Shown piece after piece: positions 27,446-35,138 of a DNA stretch of 64,000 bases (positions are counted from its first letter, which is position 1; each line of letters begins with the position of its first letter). The notes under the pieces are model-generated. The model did not search any database. It saw nothing but the letters and a program-made list of their open reading frames with translations, and had not been told where the DNA came from. Both the position numbers and the translations under genes were made by a program. The DNA is taken from the NCBI GenBank assembly GCA_963762575.1, contig CAVXLL010000021.1:124001-188000 (forward strand), read 5' to 3'. Source of the stretch: AP-15 sp963762575 (GTDB lineage Bacteria > Pseudomonadota > Alphaproteobacteria > ATCC43930 > CGMCC-115725).

Positions 27446-27909
27446 CCTTTCTTGTCTGTAACCGGGTCGCGGCTGCGCGGTGACTTTCCCGTTTTGGGCG
27501 CGCTGGGAGGTGTGCTCGTCTGCGGCGGAGTTTGCGGCGCGGGGGCCGGCTCAGCGGTCCAGGACTTTGTTAGATCCCGCAATGAGAATCCCGAGCCACC
27601 ACCGCCGGACATGATCAAGCGGGGATCGGGATCGAGTTTGACGCCAGCGGGTCCATGCGCTTCGAGCAGCCGCAATAAATGATCGCGCTGCGGGGTCGCC
27701 GAGAGCCGCAATTCGGTCTCGCGGCCGCCTTCCGATAGAAAAATCTTCTCACCCTCACTGCGGATCTGCAGTTTACCAAGTTCTGTGTGGTGAGCCGGGT
27801 CTGGCGCGTCGGCGCGGGCGGCCGCGCCAGAGAACGCGCTCAACCCCAGGATCAGTGCGGTACGGCCCGGCAGGCGCAGCCATCGTCTCAATGATCGCGG
27901 CAAGGGCAT
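27442..27909 (-). CDS. Secreted hypothetical protein with a Gly-rich segment, first gene of the YcaO-TfuA operon
   Basis: The 155-residue product has a strong signal peptide (RTALILGLSAFSGAAARA, cleavage near residue 33). The mature part starts with a short charged domain and then has LIMSGGGGSGFSLRDL (about 98-112). A Pro/Ala/Thr-rich low-complexity tail ends in DKKG. I recognise no family. Its stop overlaps the YcaO start (ATGA), so it is translated with YcaO and TfuA. This position, and a Gly cluster of the sort that YcaO enzymes modify, make it a candidate substrate or partner. However, a cytoplasmic YcaO would need to act before export. The 188-bp gap to the divergent luciferase-like gene should hold the operon promoter. 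Confidence 0.65.
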   Translation of the reverse strand: MPLPRSLRRWLRLPGRTALILGLSAFSGAAARADAPDPAHHTELGKLQIRSEGEKIFLSEGGRETELRLSATPQRDHLLRLLEAHGPAGVKLDPDPRLIMSGGGGSGFSLRDLTKSWTAEPAPAPQTPPQTSTPPSAPKTGKSPRSRDPVTDKKG

Positions 27910-28097
27910 TGGATCCTCCCTTCAGGCGCGGCAATGTTAACACGGGACGCCGGCTATCGCCATACGAAAACACGAGGCGCCATATTTCGGCCTTAGCGCG
28001 ATTTGACGGCCAGCGCGATAATCGCGACCAAAAATAGCCGCTCTCGCTTGCACGCACCCGAAGGCGGGCGCATCTTCGGCTGCCCGGGAGGAAGCAG

Positions 28098-29147
28098 ATG
28101 GAATTCGGCTATTTCACGCTTAGCGACAATCATTACGAGGACAATAACAGGGGCGCCAACGAGTTCGTCGCCGACATCCTAGACGAGGCGGTTTACGCCG
28201 AGGAGGTCGGCCTCCATTCCGCGTGGATCGGCGAGCATCATTTCAGCACGCTCGGCGTGCTTTCCTGCCCCGATCTGGTGCTGGCCAATGTCGCCGCGCG
28301 CACCAAGCGCATCCGTCTGGCGCCAGCGGTGACGGTATTGCCGCTGCACCACCCGATCCGGGTCGCCGAGCAATGGGCGACATTAGACCTGCTCTCCGGC
28401 GGCCGGGTCGATTTCGCCGCCGGCCGCGGCTATGACCGGCGCGAGTATCTCCCGCTGAACGTCTCGTTCGAGCACAATCAGGAGATATTCGAAGAAGGGA
28501 TGGAGGTGGTCCGCCGTCTATGGTCGGCCGACCGGCCGATTTCGCACCACGGCAGGCATTACCGGTTCGACGATGTCGCGATCACGCCCAAGCCGGTGCA
28601 GCGCCCACTCCCCGCCTATGTCGCGTCCTTCTCGCAACCCTCGATAGAGCTTGCGGGCAGGCTCGGTTGCGGGCTGATCGTCGCGCCCTTCGCAGCGGCG
28701 ATGAGTTATGGCGGGCTGCGGCACGTGGCCGAACTCTACCACCAGACCTGCGCTCGGCATGATCGGGCGCCGGGCCGGCTGATGTGCAGCTACTTCATTC
28801 ATTTCGCCGACACGAAAGGCGAGGAAGCGGCGGCGCGGGCGCGGCAGATCCGCTATTACAAGGAGTGCGTGATCGCCGCCTTCCCGGGCGATCCGAATAC
28901 CGCGCCGCCGAGCTATCGCTATTTCGTCGCAATGGTCGACCGGCTGCGCAATGTGCGACCGGAGGATTTGACCGAGAATTCGGTGTTGCTCGGCTCACCC
29001 GCCCGGATTACCGACACGTTGAAAAAGGTCGCAGCCGCGGGTTTCGAAGAGGTCATTCTCTACTTCAACGTCGGCCTGAAGCCTCATGCGCAAGTTAAGG
29101 ACGAGATGGCGCGCTTCGTGGCCGAGGTCGCGCCGGCCTTCGCCTAA
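28098..29147 (+). CDS. LLM-class flavin-dependent monooxygenase (luciferase-like)
   Basis: The 349-residue TIM-barrel protein begins MEFGYFTLSDNHY behind GGGAGGAAGCAG. Family landmarks are EVGLHSAWIGEHHFS, a fully conserved block of the bacterial luciferase superfamily, then RIRLAPAVTVLPLHHPIRVAE and GRGYDRREYLPLNV. These enzymes use reduced FMN and oxygen to oxidise aldehydes, sulfonates or other small organics. The reduced flavin would come from an unlinked reductase. The stop overlaps the converging MFS stop by four bases, so the two genes share no transcript but may share a terminator. No substrate clue comes from neighbours. Confidence 0.85.
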   Translation: MEFGYFTLSDNHYEDNNRGANEFVADILDEAVYAEEVGLHSAWIGEHHFSTLGVLSCPDLVLANVAARTKRIRLAPAVTVLPLHHPIRVAEQWATLDLLSGGRVDFAAGRGYDRREYLPLNVSFEHNQEIFEEGMEVVRRLWSADRPISHHGRHYRFDDVAITPKPVQRPLPAYVASFSQPSIELAGRLGCGLIVAPFAAAMSYGGLRHVAELYHQTCARHDRAPGRLMCSYFIHFADTKGEEAAARARQIRYYKECVIAAFPGDPNTAPPSYRYFVAMVDRLRNVRPEDLTENSVLLGSPARITDTLKKVAAAGFEEVILYFNVGLKPHAQVKDEMARFVAEVAPAFA

Positions 29148-30586
29148 TCGCCGACGGCAGAGATCGGGCGTGCCACGCTCTCCAGCGGCTGGCGCTCGGC
29201 TTTGACGCCGATCGCGAGTTCGGTAAGCGCCGCAGCGACCATCAAGCCGGCGCCGAGGAGGTAGCCGTGAAACACGGCGCTGCGCTCGCCGGAGGCAACC
29301 AGGGTGCCAAAGAGCCAAGGCGCGACCACCCCGCCAAGTGCGGTGCCGACCGCATAGAAGAAGGCGATCGCCAATGCTCTGGCTTCGATCGGAAAGCTCT
29401 CGCTGACGGTCAGGTAAGCCGCACTCGCCGCCGCCGAAGCGAAAAAGAAAATGCCCGTCCAGCACACGGTCAGTTGCGCTGCATCGAGGGCGCCCTCGCG
29501 GAAGAAATAGCCGACGATCGCCAACAGCGCGCCCGAGATCGCATAGGTCGATGCGATCATCGGCTTGCGCCCGATGAGATCGAAGAGGGGCCCGAGCAGC
29601 AGCGGCCCGCAAAAATTGCCGAGCGCAAACGGCAATATGTACCAGCCGATCGTGCTCGACGGCACGCCGAAGAATTTTGTCAGCACGAGTGCGTAGGTGA
29701 AGAAGACGGCGTTGTAGAAAAACGCCTGTGAGCCCATCAGCGCCAGACCGAGCACGGCGCGCTGCGGATAGTCGCGCACGATCGCCAGGACCATGCGCGC
29801 GATCGGCGTGTGCGAGCTGGCGGCGAACCGAACCCGCCCGCCCTGCGGTTCCGGCAACCCGCTCTCCGCGGCATGCGCGACCCGCCGCTCGATGTCCCTG
29901 GTCACGTTCTCCGCCTCTTCGGCGCGGCCGTGCAGGATCAGCCAGCGCGGGCTTTCCGGGATGAACTGGCGCAAGCCCAGGATGAACAGCCCGAGGACCG
30001 CACCGATGCCGAACGCGGCGCGCCAGCCCCAATCGGGCGGCAGGAAGCCCGGCTGCAGAAAGGCGATGGCGCCGCCCGCGCCCAATGCCGCTCCGAGCCA
30101 GAAGCTGCCGTTGATCGCGAGGTCGGTGCGGCCGCGAAACCGCGCCGGTATCAGTTCCTGGATCGCCGAGTTGATCGCAGTGTACTCGCCGCCGATGCCG
30201 GCGCCGGTCAGAGCACGGAACACGGCGAAGCTCCAGAAATCCCACGACAGCGCCGTCGCCGCCGTCGCCGTCAGATAAATCCCCAAAGTGACCATGAAGA
30301 GCCGCTTGCGCCCGAACCGGTCGGTCAGGTAGCCGAACAGCACCGCGCCGATGACCGCGCCGATCAGATAGGCGCTGCCGACGAGCCCCACTTCGGCCGC
30401 CGTGAAATGCAATATCGGGCTTTCTTGCAGAGCGCCGGCAATCGACCCGGCGACGGTCACCTCGAGCCCGTCGAGAACCCAGGTAATTCCGAGCGCCACG
30501 ACGAACAGAGTGTGAAACCTGGTCCAAGGCAAGCGGTCGAGCCGGGCGGGGATGTCGGTCTCGATGACTGTCGGGGATTCGGGCAT
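29144..30586 (-). CDS. MFS transporter (sugar-porter/metabolite:H+ symporter type)
   Basis: This is a 480-residue, 12-helix carrier with an ATG preceded by AGGAAGAAGAAATC. The loop 2-3 signature GYLTDRFGRKRLF is perfect. GAGIGGEYTAINSAIQELIP is the helix-4/5 motif and FIPESPRWLILHGRAEEAEN is the PESPRWL motif of the central loop found in sugar porters and related acid:H+ symporters. It probably imports a small organic acid or sugar. It is convergent with the luciferase-like gene and stands alone as a transcription unit. Confidence 0.86.
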   Translation of the reverse strand: MPESPTVIETDIPARLDRLPWTRFHTLFVVALGITWVLDGLEVTVAGSIAGALQESPILHFTAAEVGLVGSAYLIGAVIGAVLFGYLTDRFGRKRLFMVTLGIYLTATAATALSWDFWSFAVFRALTGAGIGGEYTAINSAIQELIPARFRGRTDLAINGSFWLGAALGAGGAIAFLQPGFLPPDWGWRAAFGIGAVLGLFILGLRQFIPESPRWLILHGRAEEAENVTRDIERRVAHAAESGLPEPQGGRVRFAASSHTPIARMVLAIVRDYPQRAVLGLALMGSQAFFYNAVFFTYALVLTKFFGVPSSTIGWYILPFALGNFCGPLLLGPLFDLIGRKPMIASTYAISGALLAIVGYFFREGALDAAQLTVCWTGIFFFASAAASAAYLTVSESFPIEARALAIAFFYAVGTALGGVVAPWLFGTLVASGERSAVFHGYLLGAGLMVAAALTELAIGVKAERQPLESVARPISAVGD

Positions 30587-31355
30587 GATTTCTTCTTCCT
30601 ATAGTCCGCAGTCGACCCGCGTGAAATCGACGGATCGGCGCTGCCGGACCGCCCCGCATCCTGTTCCGCCTGTTTTATCAGGTCGAGATCAGGTCGTTAC
30701 CAAACTCGCTCATCGAAAACCCCACGGCCCGCTCGCAGCTGCCGACGCCCGCGATACTGCGATGAGACTATGGCAATTATGAGATTGTTACGGAGAGATT
30801 GCGGAATTGCCGGCAGCGATCGGGCGGGCCGACGAGCCGATGTTCAATGGGGCGGGTGAGCATGTCTTCTGCTCGGGTAAGGCAGGGAACCAGACGGATG
30901 GCCCGCGGGTCCCTCTCTCGTCGCTCCCCATGAAGGCGGGGGTCCACAGATGCAGCCGCCCGGTCCGCCGCTCCGGATGCCCGCTTGCGCGGGCATACCG
31001 GTGAGAGGCGTAGTTGCAAAACGTTAGAAAACCAGCGCACGACCGAATATCAAAATACTTCCAGAGCATGTCGGCCGCTCTCGACCACATCAGCCGCTGG
31101 CTTCGATCGCCCGCAACGGCGGGTAATGCCCCAGCCCGTGTGAAAACCCACTCAGACCCCGCCAGCACGTAATATTTGGTCGTGTGTGCCGCTGCTCTCG
31201 CAATCATGAATTCGTGAGCCGCCCTATTTCTTTCCGAATATTTTTCATTCGGGCGCAGTCACTGGGTTTCTACACAGGCTGGCCCCATTGCAGTCATTGC
31301 TCAGCGCTGCCGTAGGGTCTCCACCCGGGTGGACAGAGGGCTTCGGGTTGTGGCC
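30587..31355. other. Long intergenic region with a dispersed repeat
   Basis: About 770 bp with no gene I can support. The minus-strand open frame across 30788-31207 is the usual false reading of a dispersed repeat (listed separately). The stretch from 31200 to 31355 and the 200 bp next to the MFS gene show nothing beyond that gene's promoter space. Confidence 0.5.
30915..31000. repeat. Dispersed alphaproteobacterial intergenic repeat with a perfect hairpin
   Basis: The segment contains ATGCCCGC-TTGC-GCGGGCAT (30977-30996), an 8-bp perfect stem with a 4-base loop. Next to it lies a reading (PVCPRKRAS, then VDPRLHG) that recurs as a spurious peptide in many Bradyrhizobium-like genomes. It is a palindromic dispersed element rather than a gene. 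A terminator role for the divergent neighbours is possible but there is no T-run. Confidence 0.5.
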
Positions 31356-32592
31356 CTATTCGCCTCGTGACTGGTAGTCGGCCGCCGCGGAGCGCATGCG
31401 AGGACGCAGAACGTTCACAAAGGTGTTTACCCGCTCGGCGAGCCAGGAAAACGCCTTTTTCCTCACCTCCGGCTGTTCCAGCGATCCGACCTCCAACGAG
31501 TCGATGATGGTGTCCAGGGTGCCCCTCGAAGTCTTAGACAGCTTCGCGGTCCCGCCCAGCTCGTCCTTGAGCGCACCCCCCGCTTTCCACTCATCCACGA
31601 TTGCTTGCATGGCGTAAGCGCCAGGGGTGTTCCGCCAACAAGACAGAAAGATCCCGACCTTGCCAGGGTGTAGGGTACGATAGACTGTGAGCCAGCTGGT
31701 GGGCGCCGGAAGAGAGAGGGAGATGTAACCCAGGCGCGCTGGCCTTGGCTTCGGCTGTTCCGGATCATCAAGCTTGAGGTAGTGGTCTATGAACTCCGTC
31801 CAAAATCGCTGAGACTGGTCTCCGAGCGCGGTACGCTCGGGGTCGATTTCTGCGACACTCGTGGGGTCTTCCGCCTCGTCGACCGAGTATCCATCGGGCA
31901 CCGCCACGACATTTCGGGTAACGAGGGCGGTTCGCGCGAGCACCCGCGGCGCCACCAAGCGGTCGCCGTTTGGCATGACGTAGATGGGCAGCTCGACAAG
32001 ACCCAGAGAAAAATGCAATCCGGCGTGAAGTTGCAGGTACTCGGCTATTGCTTCCACCCCCTCCCGGATCCCGTCGCCGACGATCAGGAGCAGGAAGCGC
32101 CCACGCCGGAGGTTTGCGGTGAGCGCATCGTTGAACTGCTGTTCGTCGACCTCACGGTCAACCGCCCGCACCATATCGAGCAGCGGGTTGCCGTCGCGCT
32201 TGAGACGATGACTCACCTCGCGCTGCACATCGGATGAAGACCAGCGGCTGAGTTCTTTGGCGTAGTCGAGAATTTGGCTCACGACCTCGCGCCGCGCTTC
32301 CGGATTGCGCCAGAGCTTGCATTCGACGAGCACCGGCAGGCCGGACGGCGTGACCATGAAATTGTCGATTGGGCCGGCGGGCGTGTTCAGTTCGGTGCAA
32401 ATCGGCACCGGGCCTGAAAACATCGCGTCGATCTCGGCGATCGGTAAGCACCGCCGGGTGCTCATGAACGAGCGTCTGGATGTAGGCCTCGCTCACCGCG
32501 TCGCCGCCGCCTTGCTGGGCGATGGGTTTTAGCGGCTCCGCGCCGCCCGCACCCGAATGCAGAAGAAGTGGAACGCTATGTTGTCTCTCCAA
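31356..32592 (-). CDS. Putative PD-(D/E)XK-type nuclease, frameshifted near its N-terminus
   Basis: Read from the ATG at 32592 (MERQHSVPLLLHSGAGG) the protein continues to VHEHPAVL. One extra A near 32450 then breaks the frame; removing it gives LPIAEIDAMFSG and the remaining 360 residues down to 31356. The core TPSGLPVLVECKLWRNPEAR matches the ExK strand of restriction-endonuclease-like folds, with EVVSQILDYAKELSRW as the usual following helix. I know no specific name for the family, which occurs as lone genes and in defence islands. It lies divergent from the AAA ATPase/TOPRIM-like pair. The downstream two thirds have no recognised domain. As written, translation could restart at 32465 and lose the N-terminal 40 residues. 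Confidence 0.6.
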
Positions 32593-32837
32593 ACCGAAAA
32601 CTCCCGCCCTGAGGCCCGTCTCTCAAGATCTTACACCGGGTTGATCTGAGGGCGTCTTGCCCGTTTTGCGCCGAACCTCCCCGTTCCGGGACGAGGGCGG
32701 AGCGGCCCGCCAATCGTTGGCAGCGCTGTGAGAACCCCGGCTTGCGCCACATCCGTCGTTCTGCCACCCTAGAAAGCCTACTCTCGGGACTAGGAGCTAC
32801 CGTTAGTTCAACCGACTGTGTTTTGGCGAGAAAGTAA

Positions 32838-34064
32838 TTGCTGCAAGCTGTCCACATAGTCGGGTTTAAGTCGATTAGCGAGATTTCCCTCGATCTTGGG
32901 CAGATTAACGTTTTCGTTGGCGCGAACGGATCCGGTAAAAGCAATCTTTTGGAGGCCATCGGTGTTCTGGGTGCTGCCGCTTCGGGCACTGTCGAGCCGG
33001 AATCATTGCGCTATCGGGGCGTTCGACCGGGACTTCCTACGATTTACAAATCGTCCTTTAGGGATCAGCATTTACGCCGGATTATCACCTTGGAGGCGAG
33101 CTCGAAAAACGGAAATTTCCGTGTCGGTTTGGATAACCCCATAGGATCCCGTGATTCAAAATGGCGTATCAGCTGGGAAACTTTTGATGTTCTTGTTGGC
33201 AACGAATGGCGACCCGTTGTAGGACGCAGTCCTCGGGGAATTCGATTATCGCTACCGGATAATACGAGAGATGACCTTCCGGAAAGCACCATCACCGATC
33301 AAATGACCTTATTAAGAAGCCAGCTATTGAGATGGGCTGAAGTACCTAATGCGAATCTTCTTATAGAGGACTTAACGAATTTTGCTATATTTTCACCAAC
33401 AACTCCGGTTTTGCGCGGACTGTCCACGGAAGATATATCGAGAGAGCCGGTTGGGTTGAGCGGCTCCGCTCTTCCACAAGCTTTTAGAACTGTGGCAAGA
33501 GATCGCGGCATTTCTGCCACCTTACAGGAGTTTACCGGTCTAATTGATTGGGCACGATACGTCAGTGTGTCTCCATCTGAGGCTCTCCCTATTTCTCCTT
33601 CAGTCAGTACAAGCAACCTGTCATTTCGATTTGTTGATAGATATATGCGTGCTCATAGGAACGTGCTGTCGGGTTACGATGCTAGTGAAGGAGCATTATA
33701 CATCATTTTTTTAGCCGTGCTCGCGTTGCATCCGAAGAGCCCCCGTGTATATGCAATTGATAATTTCGACCAAGCTCTTCACCCACGCTTAGTGAGGGAG
33801 CTAACGGAACGATTTTGTGATGTTGTTCTACAAAAGCCAGACAGCCAGGTGTTCATTTCTACCCACAATCCACTCGCCCTCGACGGATTGGATTTAACAG
33901 ATGATAGAATTCGTCTCTTCGGCGTTGATCGAGATAAACAGGGCACGACAATGATACGTCGAATAGATGTGTCCCGTATAAAGGGAACGAATTTGGGCGA
34001 TCAGCAAAGTCTGTCTCAACTTTGGGTAATGGGGCGGCTTGGGGCCGTGCCGAAGCTGTTCTGA
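32838..34064 (+). CDS. AAA-family ATPase (SMC/OLD-like), probable defence protein
   Basis: The 408-residue protein begins VHIVGFKSISEISLDLGQIN and has Walker A VFVGANGSGKSNLLEAIG near residue 32. Near the end it has the Walker B-like strand PRVYAIDNFDQALHP and the switch VFISTHNPLALDGL. This is the AAA_21/SMC-like architecture of phage-defence and retron-associated ATPases. No ATG is in frame; a TTG at 32838 right after a stop codon is the best start. The gene is clearly AT-richer than its surroundings, so it is likely acquired. It is followed eight bases later by a TOPRIM-like gene, the usual partner order in RloA/RloB-like or ATPase-DUF4276 systems. Confidence 0.78.
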   Translation: MLQAVHIVGFKSISEISLDLGQINVFVGANGSGKSNLLEAIGVLGAAASGTVEPESLRYRGVRPGLPTIYKSSFRDQHLRRIITLEASSKNGNFRVGLDNPIGSRDSKWRISWETFDVLVGNEWRPVVGRSPRGIRLSLPDNTRDDLPESTITDQMTLLRSQLLRWAEVPNANLLIEDLTNFAIFSPTTPVLRGLSTEDISREPVGLSGSALPQAFRTVARDRGISATLQEFTGLIDWARYVSVSPSEALPISPSVSTSNLSFRFVDRYMRAHRNVLSGYDASEGALYIIFLAVLALHPKSPRVYAIDNFDQALHPRLVRELTERFCDVVLQKPDSQVFISTHNPLALDGLDLTDDRIRLFGVDRDKQGTTMIRRIDVSRIKGTNLGDQQSLSQLWVMGRLGAVPKLF

Positions 34065-34071
34065 AGCTTAA

Positions 34072-34665
34072 ATGCACATCGGGATCGTTTCCGAAGGGCC
34101 GACGGACTTTATCATAATGGAAGCCGTTGTACTGTCCGTTTTACCAGATGCGGATGTCACCCACTTACATCCAGGCCGCGCCGCTCTACAACACTTGGGC
34201 TCCGGCTGGACAGGAGTGGAGAGATGGTGCAAGAATTTTTGCGCGGCTCCTGAGACCATTCTTACGGTGGGCAGGCCAATCGACATTCTAATCATCCATG
34301 TGGATTGCTCGATAGCATGGCATTTCCATTATTCCAATGGATTGTCCCCCTGCGCAACCGACGGCGCGTCAGCTACGCGAGCGAATTCGGGTGGAGTGGT
34401 TGGCGGGAGCACCAGTGCAAATCCCAATTTTGCTTGTAACACCATCCCGAGCCAGCGACGCCTGGATGCTGGTGGCGTGCTGGTGGCGCTGGCTCCGGAT
34501 TATTGGCCCCGCGGCTTACCAGCTGTGGATATCGAGTGTGATGATGATATTGACGCGGAACTTCGTCGCCGTCACTTTGCTCGGATGCGGGGCAAACGAA
34601 CAAAGAAATATTCAGAGCGGTATCCAGAAGCGGTTGGCCGATTAGCTGCAAGGATTCCTCTTTAA
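34072..34665 (+). pseudogene. TOPRIM-like partner (RloB/DUF4276-like), broken by two frame changes
   Basis: It starts MHIGIVSEGPTDF, where the Glu-Gly-x-Thr-Asp segment is the first TOPRIM motif, and continues to IDILIIHVDCS, the place of the DxD strand. There the frame changes; the expected DCPPAQPTARQLRERIRVEW and LVTPSRASDAWMLVA are in another frame. The original frame returns as LVALAPDYWP and VDIECDDDIDAEL to the end. The second change is caused by a tandem duplication of 11 bases at 34467-34488. Repaired, it is a typical 200-residue partner of the ATPase just upstream. The second acidic residue of the DxD strand also appears as Ser. The effector of this pair is therefore probably dead. 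Confidence 0.7.
34467..34488 (+). repeat. 11-bp tandem duplication inside the TOPRIM-like gene
   Basis: TGCTGGTGGCG occurs twice head to tail (34467-34477 and 34478-34488). Deleting one copy restores the reading frame and a protein sequence typical of the family (AWMLVALAPDYW). This looks like replication slippage that inactivated the gene. Confidence 0.8.
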
Positions 34666-34812
34666 GAACCCGGTGCCCCGAAGCAGCTATATTTCTAGAT
34701 ACGTTGGCTTCCTCGGTCTCCGCCATCGTCGCCTAGGGACGAACCCAGCGGATTGACGTGGTCTGGTGAAAGGCTGGTTCCGGCGCGAAGGCATCAGCCG
34801 ACCCGTGACAGG

Positions 34813-35031
34813 TCAGCTGCCGCCCACCTCGCTCGGCGCAAATGTCTGAGCCGCGGCGGGGATTGGTTCAATCGGCTCTCGGCGTGCAAACGGTGCTCCG
34901 AGCATCGCGGATCGGAGGACGCTGACTCGAAGGAGCGCGAATACCGCGACGAGCAGCGCAACGTCCAACACCACACCCGGACCTATATGGAGCAGGACGA
35001 GGGCGAGCGGGATAAGAGGTAACACTGGCAC
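34813..35031 (-). CDS. Possible small membrane protein
   Basis: A reverse-strand frame encodes about 72 residues from a GTG at 35031 (an ATG at 35118 is the alternative). Two hydrophobic stretches, VLPLIPLALVLLHIGPGVV and LDVALLVAVFALLRV, are followed by a polar tail ending SEVGGS. The hydrophobicity is too regular for noise, but no ribosome-binding site is convincing and I know no homologue. The rest of the 470 bp between the TOPRIM-like gene and the molybdoprotein gene holds nothing I recognise. Confidence 0.3.
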   Translation of the reverse strand: MPVLPLIPLALVLLHIGPGVVLDVALLVAVFALLRVSVLRSAMLGAPFARREPIEPIPAAAQTFAPSEVGGS

Positions 35032-35138
35032 CAGAGGGGAGCCGCGTCGCCAGCTCCCTTCGGCCTGCCGCCGAAAGACATGGCCGCGAAGCGATTGGGG
35101 ACCTATCCTTGGCGGCACGCGCTCGGAGGTGATGTCCC

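Noticed and set aside
30788..31207. 139-codon minus-strand frame between the MFS gene and the nuclease
   Set aside because: Its centre is the false reading of a dispersed palindromic repeat and the rest lacks protein-like features.
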